64,000 nucleotides of DNA, from assembly GCF_900188485.1 (NCBI RefSeq), contig NZ_FZPH01000010.1:62001-126000 (forward strand), in the 5' to 3' direction. The DNA comes from Asanoa hainanensis (GTDB lineage Bacteria; Actinomycetota; Actinomycetes; Mycobacteriales; Micromonosporaceae). The position numbers and the translations under genes were made by a program. Below, piece by piece: positions 34,416 through 46,350 of the stretch. Positions within the stretch are counted from its first letter, which is position 1. Each line of letters begins with the position of its first letter. The notes beneath the pieces are model-generated. The model searched no databases and was not told the DNA's origin. It saw nothing but the letters and a program-made list of their open reading frames with translations.

Positions 34416-35699
34416 GTGGCCGCCAGCAGGGACAACGACGCCGACGTCATCGTCGTCGGTGCCGGACCGGGTGGCTCCACGACCGCGTACCACCTCGCGC
34501 GCCACGGCGTACGCGTGCTGGTCCTGGAGAAGTCGCAGTTCCCCCGCGAGAAGGTCTGCGGCGACGGGCTGACCCCGCGCGCGGTCAAGCAGCTCATCAA
34601 GTTGGGCCTCACCGCCGACGGTTCCTTCGAGGAGCAGGGCTGGCTGCGCAACAAGGGCCTGCGGGTGATCGGCGGCGGTGTCCGGCTCGAGCTCGACTGG
34701 CCCGACCTCGCCAGCTTCCCCAACTACGGGCTGGTGCGCACCCGCTTCGACTTCGACGACCTGATCGCGAAGCAGGCCGTCAAGGCCGGCGCCGACCTGC
34801 GCACGGGAGTGAACGTCACCGGTCCGGTGCTCGACGACACCGGCCGCGCGGTCGGGGTGACCGCCGAGGTCGAGGGTGGCGAGCCGCGCGAGTTCTACGC
34901 GCCGCTGATCATCTCGGCCGACGGCGTCTCGGGCCGCTTCCCGCTCGCACTCGGTCTGGCCAAGCGCGAGGACCGGCCGATCGGTGTGGCCGTCCGCCGC
35001 TACTACCACTCGCCGGCCAAGCACGACGACGACTACCTCGAGTCCTGGTTGGAGCTGCGCAGCAAGGAGGGCGGCGACCGCCTGCTGCCCGGCTACGGCT
35101 GGATCTTCGGCATGGGCGACGGCCGGGTCAACGTCGGCCTCGGCGTGCTCAACTCGTCGGCGGCGTTCGGCAAGACCAACTACCGGCGGATGCTCACCGA
35201 GTGGCTGGGCGCGACGCCGCCGGAGTGGGGCATGAACGACGAGGCCAACGCCGACGGCCCGATCCTCGGTGCCGCGCTGCCGATGGGCTTCAACCGCGTG
35301 CCGCACTACACCCGCGGCGTGCTGCTGGTCGGCGACTCCGGCGGCATGGTCAACCCCTTCAACGGCGAGGGCATCGCGTACGCGATGGAGTCCGGTGAGC
35401 TCGCCGCCGAGGTGGTCGCGCAGGCGCTGGGCCGCACCGGTCTCGACCGCGAGCGCGCGCTGGCCGCGTACCCGACCGAGCTGAAGGCCCGCTACGGCGG
35501 CTATTACCGCCTCGGCAACATCTTCGTGAAGCTGATCGGCAACCCGCAGATCATGCGGATCGCCACCAAGCACGGCATGCCGCACCCGACCCTGATGCGG
35601 TTCGTTCTCAAACTGCTGGCCAACCTGACGGATCCGCGCGGTGGCGACGCGATGGACCGGGTCATCAACGCGATGACCAAGGTGGTGCCAGCCGCATAA
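34416..35699 (+). CDS. menJ: FAD-dependent geranylgeranyl reductase-family protein, probable menaquinone reductase
   Basis: A 427-residue flavoprotein. The N-terminal dinucleotide motif VVGAGPGGS is at residues ~13-21, and KVCGDGLTPRAV, GYGWIFGMGDG and LLVGDSGGMVNPFNGEGI are hallmarks of the geranylgeranyl reductase family. In mycobacteria the relative MenJ (Rv0561c) saturates one isoprene unit of menaquinone, and the neighbours here (menG before, polyprenyl synthase after the nuo operon) point to the same role. The GTG start has GGGGGAG five bases upstream; the frame is open 20 codons further but that part is unlike the family. Archaeol-type lipid reduction cannot be ruled out. Confidence 0.85.
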   Translation: MAASRDNDADVIVVGAGPGGSTTAYHLARHGVRVLVLEKSQFPREKVCGDGLTPRAVKQLIKLGLTADGSFEEQGWLRNKGLRVIGGGVRLELDWPDLASFPNYGLVRTRFDFDDLIAKQAVKAGADLRTGVNVTGPVLDDTGRAVGVTAEVEGGEPREFYAPLIISADGVSGRFPLALGLAKREDRPIGVAVRRYYHSPAKHDDDYLESWLELRSKEGGDRLLPGYGWIFGMGDGRVNVGLGVLNSSAAFGKTNYRRMLTEWLGATPPEWGMNDEANADGPILGAALPMGFNRVPHYTRGVLLVGDSGGMVNPFNGEGIAYAMESGELAAEVVAQALGRTGLDRERALAAYPTELKARYGGYYRLGNIFVKLIGNPQIMRIATKHGMPHPTLMRFVLKLLANLTDPRGGDAMDRVINAMTKVVPAA

Positions 35700-35803
35700 G
35701 CACGGCAACTGGGCCTGACCCCGCCAAGCGAAGGCCCGCACAACGGTGAATACTCAGACGCTGATTCTCGACAGAGGGCAGGAAAGGACGAGCAGGGAAG
35801 ACC

Positions 35804-36169
35804 ATGACGCTCTCGCCGTACGCACCGATCCTGGGGCTGTTGGCCCTGGCTGCCTTCTTCGCGCTGTTCTCCGTCGCGTCGGCCCGGATCGCCGGCCCGC
35901 GCCGGTACAACCGGGCCAAGCTCGACGCATACGAGTGCGGCATCGAACCTAGCCCGCAGCCGGTCGGCGGCGGTCGGTTCCCGATCAAGTTCTACCTGAC
36001 GGCGATGCTGTTCATCGTCTTCGACATCGAAATCATCTTCCTGTACCCGTGGGCCGTCAGCTTCGACGCGCTCGGGCTCTTCGGGTTCGTCGAGATGGTC
36101 ATGTTCATCGGCACCGTGTTCATCGCCTACGCCTACGTCTGGCGTCGCGGCGGCCTGGACTGGGACTGA
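35804..36169 (+). CDS. nuoA: NADH-quinone oxidoreductase subunit A
   Basis: A 121-residue membrane subunit of complex I with three hydrophobic segments. The hallmark [10 protein letters not shown] loop (near residue 44) and [20 protein letters not shown] are intact. It opens the 14-gene nuo operon that transfers electrons from NADH to menaquinone and pumps protons. A 104-base gap upstream should hold the promoter. Next gene starts 16 bases on. Confidence 0.95.
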   Translation: MTLSPYAPILGLLALAAFFALFSVASARIAGPRRYNRAKLDAYECGIEPSPQPVGGGRFPIKFYLTAMLFIVFDIEIIFLYPWAVSFDALGLFGFVEMVMFIGTVFIAYAYVWRRGGLDWD

Positions 36170-36185
36170 AGGGAGGCACGCCAGC

Positions 36186-36860
36186 ATGGGTATCGAAGAG
36201 AAACTCCCCGCGGGCGTCCTGCTCACCTCCGTGGAGAAGCTCGTCAACTGGTCCCGCAAGTCGTCGGTCTGGGGCGCCACGTTCGGCCTCGCCTGCTGCG
36301 CGATCGAGATGATGGCGGCCGGCGGCCCGCACTACGACCTGGGTCGCTGGGGCATGGAGGTGTTCCGTGCTTCGCCCCGCCAGGCCGACCTGATGATCGT
36401 TGCCGGCCGGGTGTCGCAGAAGATGGCCCCCGTGCTGCGGCAGATCTACGACCAGATGGCCGAGCCCCGTTGGGTGCTCTCGATGGGCGTCTGCGCGAGC
36501 AGCGGCGGCATGTTCAACAACTACGCCATCGTGCAGGGCGTCGACCACGTCGTGCCGGTCGACATGTACCTGCCCGGTTGCCCGCCGCGGCCCGAGATGC
36601 TGATCGACGCGATCCTCAAGCTGCGCGAGAAGATCAACCACGAGCCGCTCGGCGCCAACGGCCGGCGCATGCTCGAGCAGCGCAAGGAGCGCGGTGACGT
36701 TCCGGTCGTGCCGTACGGCTCGATGCCTTCGTCCTACCGCAACGACAAGGCCCGGCGCGCCGAGTGGACCCAGGCGGTCCGCGACGGCCGCGAGGAACAG
36801 CTGCGGATCGAGAACTGGATGAAGGAAGAACGACACATGCAAGGCGGTGGACGCTGGTGA
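36186..36860 (+). CDS. nuoB: NADH-quinone oxidoreductase subunit B
   Basis: A 224-residue subunit that binds the terminal N2 [4Fe-4S] cluster at the quinone site. The ligands are seen in [19 protein letters not shown] and PGCPPRPE. The C-terminal 60 residues, rich in Arg and Glu, extend the usual core as in other actinobacteria. GGAGG precedes the ATG. An 82-base non-coding spacer with a repeat-like sequence separates it from nuoC, unlike the other tight junctions. Confidence 0.96.
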   Translation: MGIEEKLPAGVLLTSVEKLVNWSRKSSVWGATFGLACCAIEMMAAGGPHYDLGRWGMEVFRASPRQADLMIVAGRVSQKMAPVLRQIYDQMAEPRWVLSMGVCASSGGMFNNYAIVQGVDHVVPVDMYLPGCPPRPEMLIDAILKLREKINHEPLGANGRRMLEQRKERGDVPVVPYGSMPSSYRNDKARRAEWTQAVRDGREEQLRIENWMKEERHMQGGGRW

Positions 36861-36942
36861 GCGCGAGGAGTGAGCGAAGCGGCGCCGCAGCCGCCCGCGG
36901 ACCGGAGGCCGGGAGCCCCGCAGTCGCGAACGGAAGGCGAAC
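36861..36942 (+). repeat. Repeat-like spacer between nuoB and nuoC
   Basis: The spacer begins GAGCGCGAGGAGTGAGCGAA and ends with a CCCGCAGTCGCGAACGGAAG block. I recognise this type of sequence from other Micromonosporaceae intergenic regions, where it seems widely repeated; a related short piece (GCGAGGAGCGAA) lies at 34376-34387. Only one full copy is in this window, so the repeat claim rests on recollection. Confidence 0.4.
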
Positions 36943-37716
36943 ATGGTGACCACCAGTCCCGACAAGGACCCGGTTACGGACTCGCAGCCACCCAGCGCGA
37001 AGCCCGGTGGCGGCGTGCCTGTCCAGGCGACGCCGGTCGGTGCGACCACCGGTGCGCCGGCCGAGCTGCCGCCGTCCTCTGTGGCCGGTCGTGGCATGTT
37101 CGGCATCTCCGGCTCCGGCGACACCTCCGGCTTCGGCGGCCTGGTCCGCCGGCGGGTGGGTGGCGGTGGCAGCGAGCGCCCGTACGGCAGCTACTTCGAC
37201 GAGGTCTACGACGCGCTGGCCGAGGCGTTCCCGGGCCTGGACGACGCCATCGAGAAGGTGGTCGTCGACCGCAACGAGCTGACGCTGCACGTCAAGGCCG
37301 AGCGGATCCTCGACGTCGCCCGCACGATGCGCGACGAGGAGTCGCTGCGCTTCGAGCTCTGCTCCTCGGTGTCCGGTGTGGACTATCTCGGCTCCGACGA
37401 GCGCCGGCTGCACGTGACCTACCACCTGGCGTCGATGACCTACCGGCGCCGGGTGCGGCTCGAGGTCGCGGTCGGCACCGAGCACCCGCATGTCCCGTCG
37501 GTGACGCCGGTCTACCCGACCGCCGACTGGCAGGAGCGGGAGACGTACGACATGTTCGGCATCATCTTCGACGGCCACCCCGGTCTGACCCGCATCCTCA
37601 TGCCGGACGACTGGGAGGGCTACCCGCAACGCAAGGACTACCCGCTCGGCGGGGTTCCGGTGGAGTACAAGGGCGCCGAGATCCCACCGCCGGACCGGCG
37701 GAGGAGCTACCAGTGA
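36943..37716 (+). CDS. nuoC: NADH-quinone oxidoreductase subunit C
   Basis: A 257-residue peripheral subunit of the hydrophilic arm. The first ~75 residues are Pro/Gly/Ala-rich and disordered, an extension common in actinobacteria. The 30-kDa domain follows, with the signature [20 protein letters not shown] and the [12 protein letters not shown] end. GAAGG lies upstream of the ATG. It overlaps nuoD by four bases (GTGA). Confidence 0.95.
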   Translation: MVTTSPDKDPVTDSQPPSAKPGGGVPVQATPVGATTGAPAELPPSSVAGRGMFGISGSGDTSGFGGLVRRRVGGGGSERPYGSYFDEVYDALAEAFPGLDDAIEKVVVDRNELTLHVKAERILDVARTMRDEESLRFELCSSVSGVDYLGSDERRLHVTYHLASMTYRRRVRLEVAVGTEHPHVPSVTPVYPTADWQERETYDMFGIIFDGHPGLTRILMPDDWEGYPQRKDYPLGGVPVEYKGAEIPPPDRRRSYQ

Positions 37717-39041
37717 GCACTAACCCGAGTTACGCGCCCGAGCGCGAGACGTCCGAGGGCAAGGTCTTCACCGTCACCGGTGGCGACTGGGACACCGTCG
37801 TCAGCGGCACTGACCCGGTCAGCGACGAGCGCATCGTCGTCAACATGGGCCCGCAGCACCCGTCGACGCACGGCGTGCTGCGGCTGATCCTCGAGCTCGA
37901 GGGTGAGACGGTCCGCGAGATGCGGTCGGTGGTGGGCTACCTGCACACCGGCATCGAGAAGTCCATCGAGTACCGCAACTGGGTGCAGGGCACGACGTTC
38001 GTGACCCGGATGGACTACCTCTCGCCGATCTTCAACGAGACCGCCTACAGCCTGGCGGTCGAGAAGCTGCTCGGCATCGAGGACCAGATCACCGAGCGGG
38101 CGTCCACCATCCGCGTGCTGATGATGGAGCTCAACCGGATCTCGTCGCACCTGGTCTGGCTGGCCACCACCGGCATGGAGCTGGGCGCCATCTCGATCAT
38201 GTTGTACGGCTTCCGCGAGCGCGAGTACATCCTCGAGATCTTCGAGATGGTCTCCGGCCTGCGGATGAACATGGCCTACGTGCGCCCGGGCGGCGTCGCG
38301 CAGGACGTGCCGGACAGCGCGATCAAGAAGATCCAAGAGTTCCTCAAGATGATGCCGAAGCGCCTCAAGGAATACGAGGACCTGCTCTCCGGCCAGCCGA
38401 TCTGGACCGAGCGCACCCAGGGCGTCGCGGTGCTCGACGTGACCGCGTGCGTCGCGCTCGGCGTGACCGGCCCGGTGCTGCGGTCCGCCGGCCTCCCGTG
38501 GGACCTGCGCAAGACCGAGCCGTACTGCGGCTACGAGAACTACGAGTTCGACGTGCCGACCTCGAACGACGGCGACGTGTGGGGCCGCTACCAGGTCCGG
38601 CTCGCCGAGATCCGCGAGTCGCTGAAGCTCATCGAGCAGGCGCTCGACAAGCTCCGGCCCGGCCCGATCATGGTGGCCGACAAGAAGATCGCCTGGCCGG
38701 CGCAGCTCGCGCTCGGCGTCGACGGCCTCGGCAACTCGCTGGAGCACGTCGCCAAGATCATGGGTCAGTCGATGGAGTCGCTGATCCACCACTTCAAGCT
38801 CGTCACCGAGGGCTTCCGGGTGCCGCCCGGCCAGGTCTACGTGGCGATCGAGGGCCCGCGCGGGGAGTTGGGCGCCCACGCGGTGTCCGACGGCGGCACC
38901 CGGCCCTACCGGGTGCACTTCCGCGAGCCCAGCTTCGTGAACCTCCAGGCGCTTCCCGCGATGGCCGAAGGCGGCCTCATCGCCGACGTCATCGCCGGCG
39001 GCGCCTCGCTGGACCCCGTGATGGGTGGGTGTGACCGATGA
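37713..39041 (+). CDS. nuoD: NADH-quinone oxidoreductase subunit D
   Basis: A 442-residue subunit that forms the quinone-binding site with NuoB. The family segments [14 protein letters not shown] (near residue 46) and [10 protein letters not shown] are present, with the C-terminal [14 protein letters not shown] end. The GTG start overlaps the nuoC stop and has GGAGGAG seven bases upstream. The frame is open well upstream, within nuoC, but that would be out-of-frame read-through of nuoC. Confidence 0.96.
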   Translation: MSTNPSYAPERETSEGKVFTVTGGDWDTVVSGTDPVSDERIVVNMGPQHPSTHGVLRLILELEGETVREMRSVVGYLHTGIEKSIEYRNWVQGTTFVTRMDYLSPIFNETAYSLAVEKLLGIEDQITERASTIRVLMMELNRISSHLVWLATTGMELGAISIMLYGFREREYILEIFEMVSGLRMNMAYVRPGGVAQDVPDSAIKKIQEFLKMMPKRLKEYEDLLSGQPIWTERTQGVAVLDVTACVALGVTGPVLRSAGLPWDLRKTEPYCGYENYEFDVPTSNDGDVWGRYQVRLAEIRESLKLIEQALDKLRPGPIMVADKKIAWPAQLALGVDGLGNSLEHVAKIMGQSMESLIHHFKLVTEGFRVPPGQVYVAIEGPRGELGAHAVSDGGTRPYRVHFREPSFVNLQALPAMAEGGLIADVIAGGASLDPVMGGCDR

Positions 39042-39868
39042 CGACGCCAACGACGGTCTTCGACGAGGAGCTCCGGCAGCGCGCCCGGGAGATCCTGGCC
39101 CGCTACCCGGCCGACCGCTCCCGGTCCGCCCTGCTCCCGCTGCTGCACCTCGTGCAGTCCGTCGAGGGGCACGTCTCCCCGGCGGGCGTGGAGTTCTGCG
39201 CCGAGGTCCTGGGCATCAACAAGGCCCAGGTCGGCGCGGTCGCGTCGTTCTACACGATGTACAAGCGCCGCCCGACCGGTGACTACCTGGTCAGCGTCTG
39301 CACCAACACGATGTGCAACGTGCTCGGCGGCCAGGAGGTCTACGACACGCTCACCGAGCACCTCGGCGTCGGGCACGACGAGACCACCGCCGACGGCTCG
39401 ATCACGCTGGAGCACGCTGAGTGCCTCGCGGCCTGCGACTACGGCCCGGTCGTGACCGTCAACTACGACTTCTTCGACAACGTCACCCCGAGTGCCGCGG
39501 TCGACCTGGTCGACGAGCTCCAGCGGGGCAACCGGCCGCAGCCCAGCCGCGGCGCCCGGCTCTGCACGCTCAAGGAGATGTCGCTCCAGCTCGCCGGCTT
39601 CCCGGACACCCGGGACGACGCGGTCGCCGACGGCGTGGCCGGCGCGGCCACCCTGCGCGGCCTGCACCTGGCCCAGGAGCACGGCATCGCGGTGGCCGGC
39701 TTCAACCCGGACACCCCGATCAAGAAGAAGGACGACGCCGGCTCGGGCAAGCCGGCGGCGCAGGCCGGCGCCGCGGCCAACAAGCCCGCGAGCGACGCCA
39801 AGCCGGCCGGCGACGCGCCGAAGCCGCAGGAGGGCAACCTCCGCGGCGCCAAGGAGGCGAACAAGTGA
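39038..39868 (+). CDS. nuoE: NADH-quinone oxidoreductase subunit E
   Basis: A 276-residue subunit carrying the N1a [2Fe-2S] cluster, with Cys pairs in VCTNTMC and ECLAAC. The thioredoxin-like core ends near residue 170; a further ~100 residues end in a Lys/Ala/Pro-rich tail, longer than the enterobacterial protein but usual in actinobacteria. It overlaps nuoD (ATGA) and nuoF (GTGA) by four bases each. Confidence 0.95.
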   Translation: MTTPTTVFDEELRQRAREILARYPADRSRSALLPLLHLVQSVEGHVSPAGVEFCAEVLGINKAQVGAVASFYTMYKRRPTGDYLVSVCTNTMCNVLGGQEVYDTLTEHLGVGHDETTADGSITLEHAECLAACDYGPVVTVNYDFFDNVTPSAAVDLVDELQRGNRPQPSRGARLCTLKEMSLQLAGFPDTRDDAVADGVAGAATLRGLHLAQEHGIAVAGFNPDTPIKKKDDAGSGKPAAQAGAAANKPASDAKPAGDAPKPQEGNLRGAKEANK

Positions 39869-41184
39869 CCACCACTCCTCGGCGGGAAGTTCTCGAGAAG
39901 CTCACCCCGGTCCTGACCAAGCGGTGGCTCTCGCCGAACGCCTGGGCGCTGAAGACCTACGAGCAGCTCGACGGCTACGCGGCGCTCAAGAAGGCGCTCA
40001 AGGCCAACCCCGACGACCTGATCCAGCTCATCAAGGACTCGGGCCTGCGCGGCCGCGGCGGCGCGGGCTTCCCGACCGGCCTCAAGTGGGGCTTCATCCC
40101 GCAGGGCGACGGCAAGCCGCACTACCTCGTCGTCAACGCCGACGAGGGCGAGCCGGGCACCTGCAAGGACCTGCCGCTGATGACGCACGACCCGCACTCG
40201 CTGGTCGAGGGCGTGATCATCGCGTCGTACGCGATCCGGGCCGAGCGGGCCTACATCTACATCCGCGGTGAGGCCGTGCATGCCGCGCGCCGGCTGCGCA
40301 ACGCGGTCGTCGAGGCCTACGACAAGGGCTACCTCGGCCGCAACATCCTGGGCTCGGGCTTCAACCTCGACGTGGTCGTGCACAGCGGCGCCGGCGCCTA
40401 CATCTGCGGTGAAGAGACCGCGCTGCTGGACTCGCTCGAGGGCTTCCGCGGCCAGCCCCGTCTGCGCCCGCCGTTCCCGGCGACGCACGGCCTCTACGCC
40501 TCGCCGACGGTGGTCAACAACGTCGGCACCATCGCCAGCGTGCCGTACATCGTGCTGGGCGGCGCCGACTGGTGGAAGACCATGGGCACCGAGAAGTCGT
40601 CGGGCCCGATGATCTACTCGCTGTCGGGCCGGATCAACCACCCCGGTCAGTACGAAGCGTCGATGGGCATCACGCTGCGGGAGCTGATCGAGCTCGCCGG
40701 CGGCATGCAGGACGGCCACCAGCTCCGGTTCTGGACCCCGGGTGGCTCGTCGACCCCGCTGCTCACGGCCGACCACATGGACGTGCCGCTCGACTTCGAG
40801 GGCGTGGCCGGTGCCGGCAGCATCCTCGGCACCACGGCGACGCAGATCTTCTCCGACCAGGACTGCCCGGTCTACGCGACCTACCGGTGGCTGGAGTTCT
40901 ACCACCACGAGTCGTGCGGCAAGTGCACTCCGTGCCGCGAGGGCAACTACTGGATGGTCCGGGTCTACCAGCGGATCCTGAGCGGTCAGGGCACCCACGA
41001 GGACCTCGACACGCTGCTCGACACCTGTGACAACATCCTGGGCCGCTCGTTCTGCGGTCTGGGCGACGGCGCGACGAGCCCGGTGACGTCCTCGTTGCAG
41101 TACTTCAAGCAGGACTACCTCGACTACATCGAGGGCCGGACGGCTCCGCGGCTGTCCGACAAGGCTCTCGTGGGGGCGCACTGA
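39865..41184 (+). CDS. nuoF: NADH-quinone oxidoreductase subunit F
   Basis: A 439-residue subunit where NADH is oxidised. The Gly-rich nucleotide/FMN loops [14 protein letters not shown] and [12 protein letters not shown] are intact; the N3 [4Fe-4S] ligands are in ESCGKCTPC plus a later Cys in RSFCGLGDG. The GTG start overlaps the nuoE stop, with AAGGAGG upstream. Length fits the family. Confidence 0.96.
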   Translation: MTTTPRREVLEKLTPVLTKRWLSPNAWALKTYEQLDGYAALKKALKANPDDLIQLIKDSGLRGRGGAGFPTGLKWGFIPQGDGKPHYLVVNADEGEPGTCKDLPLMTHDPHSLVEGVIIASYAIRAERAYIYIRGEAVHAARRLRNAVVEAYDKGYLGRNILGSGFNLDVVVHSGAGAYICGEETALLDSLEGFRGQPRLRPPFPATHGLYASPTVVNNVGTIASVPYIVLGGADWWKTMGTEKSSGPMIYSLSGRINHPGQYEASMGITLRELIELAGGMQDGHQLRFWTPGGSSTPLLTADHMDVPLDFEGVAGAGSILGTTATQIFSDQDCPVYATYRWLEFYHHESCGKCTPCREGNYWMVRVYQRILSGQGTHEDLDTLLDTCDNILGRSFCGLGDGATSPVTSSLQYFKQDYLDYIEGRTAPRLSDKALVGAH

Positions 41185-41185
41185 C

Positions 41186-43624
41186 ATGACGGATGTAGCC
41201 AAGAAGGCCGACGAGGTCACGCTGACCATCGACGGCGTCGAGGTGACCGCGCCGAAGGGGACGCTGCTCATCCGCGTCGCCGAGCAGCTCGGCATCGCGA
41301 TCCCGCGGTTCTGCGACCACCCGCTGCTGGCGCCCGCGGGCGCCTGCCGGCAGTGCCTGGTCGAGGTCGAGGGGCAGCGCAAGCCGGTCGCCTCCTGCAC
41401 CCAGGCGGTCGCCGACGGCATGGTGGTCAAGACCCAGCTCAGCTCTCCGGTCGCCAAGAAGGCGCAGGAGGGCATCATGGAGCTGCTCCTGATCAACCAC
41501 CCGCTCGACTGCCCGATGTGCGACAAGGGCGGTGAGTGCCCGCTGCAGAACCAGGCGATGTCGACCGGCCGGGCCGACTCGCGGTTCCACGAGCACAAAC
41601 GGGAATACCCCAAGCCGATCAACATCTCCTCGCAGGTCCTGCTGGACCGCGAGCGGTGCGTGCTCTGCCAGCGCTGCACCCGGTTCTCCGAGGAGATCGC
41701 GGGCGACAAGTTCATCGACCTGATGAACCGCAGCAGCAACGAAGAGATCAACGTCTACCGCGACGAGGTCTACTCCGGTGACGCCGGTGAGGAGGCCGAG
41801 GGCGACGTTCCCTTCAACTCCTACTTCTCCGGCAACACGGTGCAGATCTGCCCGGTCGGCGCGCTGACCGGTTCGCAGTACCGGTTCCGGTCACGGCCGT
41901 TCGACCTGGTGTCCTCGCCGTCGACCTGCGAGCACTGCGCCTCGGGTTGCAGCATGCGCACCGACCACCGGCGCGGCAAGGTGCTCCGCCGCCTGGCCGG
42001 CGACGACGCGGCCGTCAACGAGGAGTGGAACTGCGACAAGGGTCGCTGGGGCTTCCGCTACGCGACCGCCACCGACCGGCTCACCACGCCGCTGGTCCGC
42101 GACGCGGCCAGCGGCGAACTGCGTGAGGCGTCCTGGAGCGAGGCGCTGAGCGTCGCCGCCGAGGGGCTGCGCGCCGCTCGCGACGGTGCCAACGGCGTCG
42201 GCGTGCTGACCGGCGGCCGGCTGACCGTCGAGGACGCCTACGCGTACGCCAAGTTCGCCCGGGTCGCCCTGGGCACGAACGACATCGACTTCCGCTCGCG
42301 GCCGCTGTCGGTCGAGGAGACGGAGTTCCTGGCCTCCTCAGTCGTCGGCACCACCGAGGTCACCTACAGCGACATCGACTCGGCGCCGGCGGTGGTCATC
42401 GTCGGGCTGGAGCCCGAGGAGGAGTCGCCGATCCTCTTCCTCCGCCTGCGCAAGCAGTTCACCAAGCGCAAGCTGCCGATCTACGCGCTCTCGCCGTACG
42501 TGACGCGGGGCCTGGAGAAGCTCGGCGCCAAGGTCGCCCGGATCATCCCGGGCGAGGAGGCGCGCGTGCTCGCCGAGCACGACGTGGTCGCCGAGGCGCT
42601 CAAGGCGCCGGGCGCGCTGCTGCTCGTCGGCGAGCGGCTGGCCTCGGTGCCCGGCGGCCTGTCGGCCGCCGCGGCGCTGGCGGAGCGCACGGGCGCGAAG
42701 CTGGCCTGGGTGCCGCGGCGCGCGGGTGACCGCGGCGCGGTCGACGCGGGCTGCCTGCCGAACCTGCTGCCCGGTGGCCGGCTGGCCAGCGACGCGGCGG
42801 CGCGGGCCGAACTGGCCAGCGCCTGGGACGTGGCCGCCTTCGTCATCCCGAGCGAGGCCGGTCGCGACACCGACGCGATGCTGGTGGCCGCGGCCGGTGG
42901 CCGACTCGGCGCGCTGGTCGTGGCCGGCGTCGACCCGGCCGATCTGTCCGACCCCAAGCTCGCAGAGCAGGCCCTCGACGCGGTGCCGTTCCTGGTCAGC
43001 CTGGAGGTCCGGCTCAGCGCGGTCAGCCGCCGCGCCGACGTGGTCTTCCCGGTCTCGCCGGTCGCGGAGAAGGCCGGCAGCTTCCTCGACTGGGAGGGCC
43101 GGCTGCGGACCTTCGAGGCGGTGCTGCCGACCGAGTCGATGAACGACGGCCGCGTGCTCGACGCGCTCGCCGCCGCGCTGGGCGTCACGCTCGGCACCGC
43201 CGACGTCAACACGGTCCGCCGCGAGCTCGGCGGCCTCCCGGTGACCCGGGCCGACCGCCCGCTGGCGCCGCGGCACGAGCCGACCGACGTGGTCGAGCCC
43301 GGCGACGGCGAGGCGGTGCTGGCGACCTGGCACCAGCTCATCGACCTGGGCAGCCTGCTCGACGGCAACGAGGAGCTGGCCGGCACGGCCCGCCCGCCGG
43401 TGGTCCGGCTCGACAAGGCCACCGCCGAGGCGATCGGTGTCGCCGACGGCGAGGCGGTCACGGTCGGCACCGGCCGCGGTGCGGTGACGCTGCCGGCGAT
43501 GATCACGGACATGCCGGCCGGCGTCGTCTGGCTGCCGACCAACTCGCCCGGTTCGACCACCCGGCGGACGCTCGGCGTCACCTCCGGCGCGGTCGTCTCG
43601 ATCTCGGCTGGAGGGGTTCGATGA
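41186..43624 (+). CDS. nuoG: NADH-quinone oxidoreductase subunit G
   Basis: An 812-residue subunit with several iron-sulfur centres: the N-terminal [2Fe-2S] ligands ([21 protein letters not shown]), the His/Cys cluster in [17 protein letters not shown], the 4Fe-4S ligands in RCVLCQRC and ICPVGA, and a molybdopterin-domain cluster in CEHCASGC with a later Cys. The C-terminal molybdopterin-like domain (~245-800) has no bound cofactor in known complex I. It follows nuoF by one base and overlaps nuoH by four. Confidence 0.95.
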   Translation: MTDVAKKADEVTLTIDGVEVTAPKGTLLIRVAEQLGIAIPRFCDHPLLAPAGACRQCLVEVEGQRKPVASCTQAVADGMVVKTQLSSPVAKKAQEGIMELLLINHPLDCPMCDKGGECPLQNQAMSTGRADSRFHEHKREYPKPINISSQVLLDRERCVLCQRCTRFSEEIAGDKFIDLMNRSSNEEINVYRDEVYSGDAGEEAEGDVPFNSYFSGNTVQICPVGALTGSQYRFRSRPFDLVSSPSTCEHCASGCSMRTDHRRGKVLRRLAGDDAAVNEEWNCDKGRWGFRYATATDRLTTPLVRDAASGELREASWSEALSVAAEGLRAARDGANGVGVLTGGRLTVEDAYAYAKFARVALGTNDIDFRSRPLSVEETEFLASSVVGTTEVTYSDIDSAPAVVIVGLEPEEESPILFLRLRKQFTKRKLPIYALSPYVTRGLEKLGAKVARIIPGEEARVLAEHDVVAEALKAPGALLLVGERLASVPGGLSAAAALAERTGAKLAWVPRRAGDRGAVDAGCLPNLLPGGRLASDAAARAELASAWDVAAFVIPSEAGRDTDAMLVAAAGGRLGALVVAGVDPADLSDPKLAEQALDAVPFLVSLEVRLSAVSRRADVVFPVSPVAEKAGSFLDWEGRLRTFEAVLPTESMNDGRVLDALAAALGVTLGTADVNTVRRELGGLPVTRADRPLAPRHEPTDVVEPGDGEAVLATWHQLIDLGSLLDGNEELAGTARPPVVRLDKATAEAIGVADGEAVTVGTGRGAVTLPAMITDMPAGVVWLPTNSPGSTTRRTLGVTSGAVVSISAGGVR

Positions 43625-45009
43625 CGCCTGCGGTGTACCTCGCGCAGGACCCGACGCTGTCCGACTTCGGGCACGATCCCTGGTGGATCGCGCTCATCAA
43701 GATTGTCTTCGCGTTCGTCTTCGCGGTGCTCGCGACGCTGCTCGGCGTCTGGTTCGAGCGGCGCGTCGTCGGCTTCATGCAGGTGCGGCCCGGCCCCAAC
43801 CAGGTCGGCCCGCTCGGCCTGCTGCAGACGCTGGCCGACGGCCTGAAGATGGCCTTCAAGGAGGACATCCTCCCGAAGGCCGCAGACAAGGTCGTCTACT
43901 TCTTCGCGCCGACGATCTCGGTGATCTGCGCGGTGACCGCCCTGTCGGTCATCCCGTTCGGCCCGATGGTGAGCATCTTCGGCCACCAGACGCCGCTGCA
44001 GGTCACCGACGTCTCGGTCGCCGTGCTGGTGATCCTGGCCGCGTCCTCGATGGGCATCTACGGCATCGTGCTGGGCGGTTGGGCCTCGGGCTCGACGTAC
44101 CCGCTGCTCGGTGGCCTGCGGTCGAGCGCCCAGATGATCTCGTACGAGGTCGCGATGGGCCTGTCGATCGTCGCGGTGTTCATGACCGCCGGCACGATGT
44201 CGACCAGCGGCATCGTCGCGGCCCAGGCAGGCAGCGACCGGAGCGCCTCGCTCGGCGGCTTCGAGTTCTTCGCGCCCGGCTGGTACGCGATCCTGCTGCT
44301 GCCGAGCTTCGTCATCTACTTCATCTCCGCGGTCGGTGAGACCAACCGTGCGCCGTTCGACCTGCCCGAGGCGGAGTCCGAGCTGGTCGCCGGCTTCATG
44401 ACCGAGTACAGCTCGCTGAAGTTCGCGCTGTTCATGCTCGCGGAGTACGTCAACATGGTGACCGTCTCCGCGGTCGCCACGACGCTGTTCCTCGGCGGCT
44501 GGCGCGCGCCCTGGCCGATCAGCATCTGGTCCGGTGCCAACGAGGGTTGGTTCGGCCTGATCTGGTTCTTCGCCAAGGTCATCCTGCTGGTCTTCGTCTT
44601 CGTCTGGCTCCGCGGCACGCTGCCCCGGCTGCGCTACGACCAGTTCATGCGGCTCGGCTGGCGCGTCCTGCTGCCGATCAACCTGGTCTGGATCCTCGCG
44701 CTGGCCGGCATCCGGGTGCTGCAGAAGGAGAACAACGACGCGGTGCGCTGGGGGATCATCGGCGGCGCGCTGGTCGTGGTCCTGCTGATCACGCTGCTCC
44801 TGCCGGACCGCAAGAAGGGTCCGCAGGTCTCGCTGCAGGAACAGGTCAACCAGCGGCCGCAGGGCAGTTTCCCGCTGCCGCCGATGGACCTCGTGGTGCC
44901 GCCGAGCCCGCGGGCCCGCCGGCAGGTGGCGGAGCGGCAGCCGGCCAACGTGGGCGGTGGCGCACCCGACGTCATCGAGTCCACCACGTCCGAAGAGAAG
45001 GAAGGCTGA
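43621..45009 (+). CDS. nuoH: NADH-quinone oxidoreductase subunit H
   Basis: A 462-residue membrane subunit joining the hydrophilic arm to the proton pump, with about eight or nine helices. The signatures [19 protein letters not shown] and [20 protein letters not shown] are intact. The C-terminus continues ~60 residues beyond the last helix into a charged cytoplasmic tail rich in Gln and Pro, typical of actinobacteria. Confidence 0.96.
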   Translation: MTPAVYLAQDPTLSDFGHDPWWIALIKIVFAFVFAVLATLLGVWFERRVVGFMQVRPGPNQVGPLGLLQTLADGLKMAFKEDILPKAADKVVYFFAPTISVICAVTALSVIPFGPMVSIFGHQTPLQVTDVSVAVLVILAASSMGIYGIVLGGWASGSTYPLLGGLRSSAQMISYEVAMGLSIVAVFMTAGTMSTSGIVAAQAGSDRSASLGGFEFFAPGWYAILLLPSFVIYFISAVGETNRAPFDLPEAESELVAGFMTEYSSLKFALFMLAEYVNMVTVSAVATTLFLGGWRAPWPISIWSGANEGWFGLIWFFAKVILLVFVFVWLRGTLPRLRYDQFMRLGWRVLLPINLVWILALAGIRVLQKENNDAVRWGIIGGALVVVLLITLLLPDRKKGPQVSLQEQVNQRPQGSFPLPPMDLVVPPSPRARRQVAERQPANVGGGAPDVIESTTSEEKEG

Positions 45010-45010
45010 G

Positions 45011-45592
45011 ATGGGCGCCATCACGGGCACGTTCAAGGGCTTCGGCGTCACGTTCTCGCACATGTTCCGCAAGATCGTGACGACCGACTACCCGTTCGAG
45101 CCGGCTCCGGCGGCACCGCGCTACCACGGCCGACACATCCTCAACCGGCACCCGGACGGGCTGGAGAAGTGCATCGGGTGCGAGCTGTGCGCCTGGGCCT
45201 GCCCGGCCGACGCGATCTACGTCGAGGGTGGCGACAACACCGACGAGCAGCGCTTCTCGCCCGGTGAGCGGTACGCCAGCATCTACCAGATCAACTATGC
45301 CCGGTGCATCTTCTGCGGGCTGTGTATCGAGGCGTGCCCGACCCGTTCGCTGACCATGAGCAACGAGTACGAGCTCGCCCGCGACTCCCGCCAGGACCTG
45401 ATCTTCACCAAGGAGCAGCTGCTCGCGCCGCTGCTGCCCGGCATGGAACAGCCGCCGCACCCGATGCGGCTGGGCGACACCGAGAAGGACTACTACGTCG
45501 GTGCGCTGACCAACCCGGGCACCTCGGCCGGCGCCGAGAAGGCGCCCTGGTCGGAGACCGGCACCAAGGACGCGACTGGAGAGGCGTCATGA
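45011..45592 (+). CDS. nuoI: NADH-quinone oxidoreductase subunit I
   Basis: A 193-residue ferredoxin-like subunit with two 4Fe-4S motifs, [12 protein letters not shown] (near residue 55) and [12 protein letters not shown], that carry electrons to N2. The ATG lies one base after the nuoH stop; the frame opens 18 codons upstream inside nuoH but the family start is [14 protein letters not shown]. It overlaps nuoJ by four bases. Confidence 0.96.
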   Translation: MGAITGTFKGFGVTFSHMFRKIVTTDYPFEPAPAAPRYHGRHILNRHPDGLEKCIGCELCAWACPADAIYVEGGDNTDEQRFSPGERYASIYQINYARCIFCGLCIEACPTRSLTMSNEYELARDSRQDLIFTKEQLLAPLLPGMEQPPHPMRLGDTEKDYYVGALTNPGTSAGAEKAPWSETGTKDATGEAS

Positions 45593-46350
45593 CCAACATC
45601 GCGTTGGCGGCGACGGTCACCACCGGTGAGGCGGTGACCTTCTGGATCCTCGCCCCGCTCGCGCTGCTCGGCGCGATCGGCATGGTGGCGGCCCGCAACG
45701 CCGTGCACTCGGCGCTCTGGCTGGTGCTGACCATGCTCTGCCTCGGCGTCTTCTACGTCGTGCAGGCCGGTCCGTTCATCGGCATGGTGCAGATCATCGT
45801 CTACACCGGCGCGATCATGATGCTGTTCCTGTTCGTGCTGATGCTGGTCGGCCGGGACGCCTCGGACTCGCTGATCGAGACGTTGCGCGGGCAGCGAGTG
45901 GCGGCCGTCCTGGTGGGGCTCGGCTTCGCCGGCCTGGTCGGCACGCTGGTCGCCCGCGCGGTCAGCGACACGACGGCGGTGGGCCTGGAGGCCGCGAACC
46001 GCGACGGCAACGTCCAGGGCATCGCGGCGCTGCTGTTCACGAACTACGTGTTCGCCTTCGAAGCAACCTCGGCGCTGCTGATCACCGCTGCGGTGGGCGC
46101 GATGGTGCTGGCGCACATCCACAAGCCGAAGAGCGAGCGGCTGGGCCAGCCGGACCTCATGCGGCTGCGCTTCCGCGCCGGCAACCACCCTGGGTCGAAG
46201 GCGGGCCCCGGCGTGTACGCCACCTCAGACTCGGTCGCCACCCCGGCGCGGCTGCCCGACGGCACGCTCAGCCGGGGAAGCATCCCCGAGATCCTCCCGA
46301 CGCGTGAGCTCAGCCCGCGCGAGACCGCCCCGAAGGGCACCGAGAAATGA
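45589..46350 (+). CDS. nuoJ: NADH-quinone oxidoreductase subunit J
   Basis: A 253-residue membrane subunit with five hydrophobic segments in the first ~180 residues; the conserved [20 protein letters not shown] lies near residue 63. A soluble tail of ~75 residues follows, as in other actinobacteria. It overlaps nuoI and nuoK by four bases each. Confidence 0.95.
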   Translation: MTNIALAATVTTGEAVTFWILAPLALLGAIGMVAARNAVHSALWLVLTMLCLGVFYVVQAGPFIGMVQIIVYTGAIMMLFLFVLMLVGRDASDSLIETLRGQRVAAVLVGLGFAGLVGTLVARAVSDTTAVGLEAANRDGNVQGIAALLFTNYVFAFEATSALLITAAVGAMVLAHIHKPKSERLGQPDLMRLRFRAGNHPGSKAGPGVYATSDSVATPARLPDGTLSRGSIPEILPTRELSPRETAPKGTEK

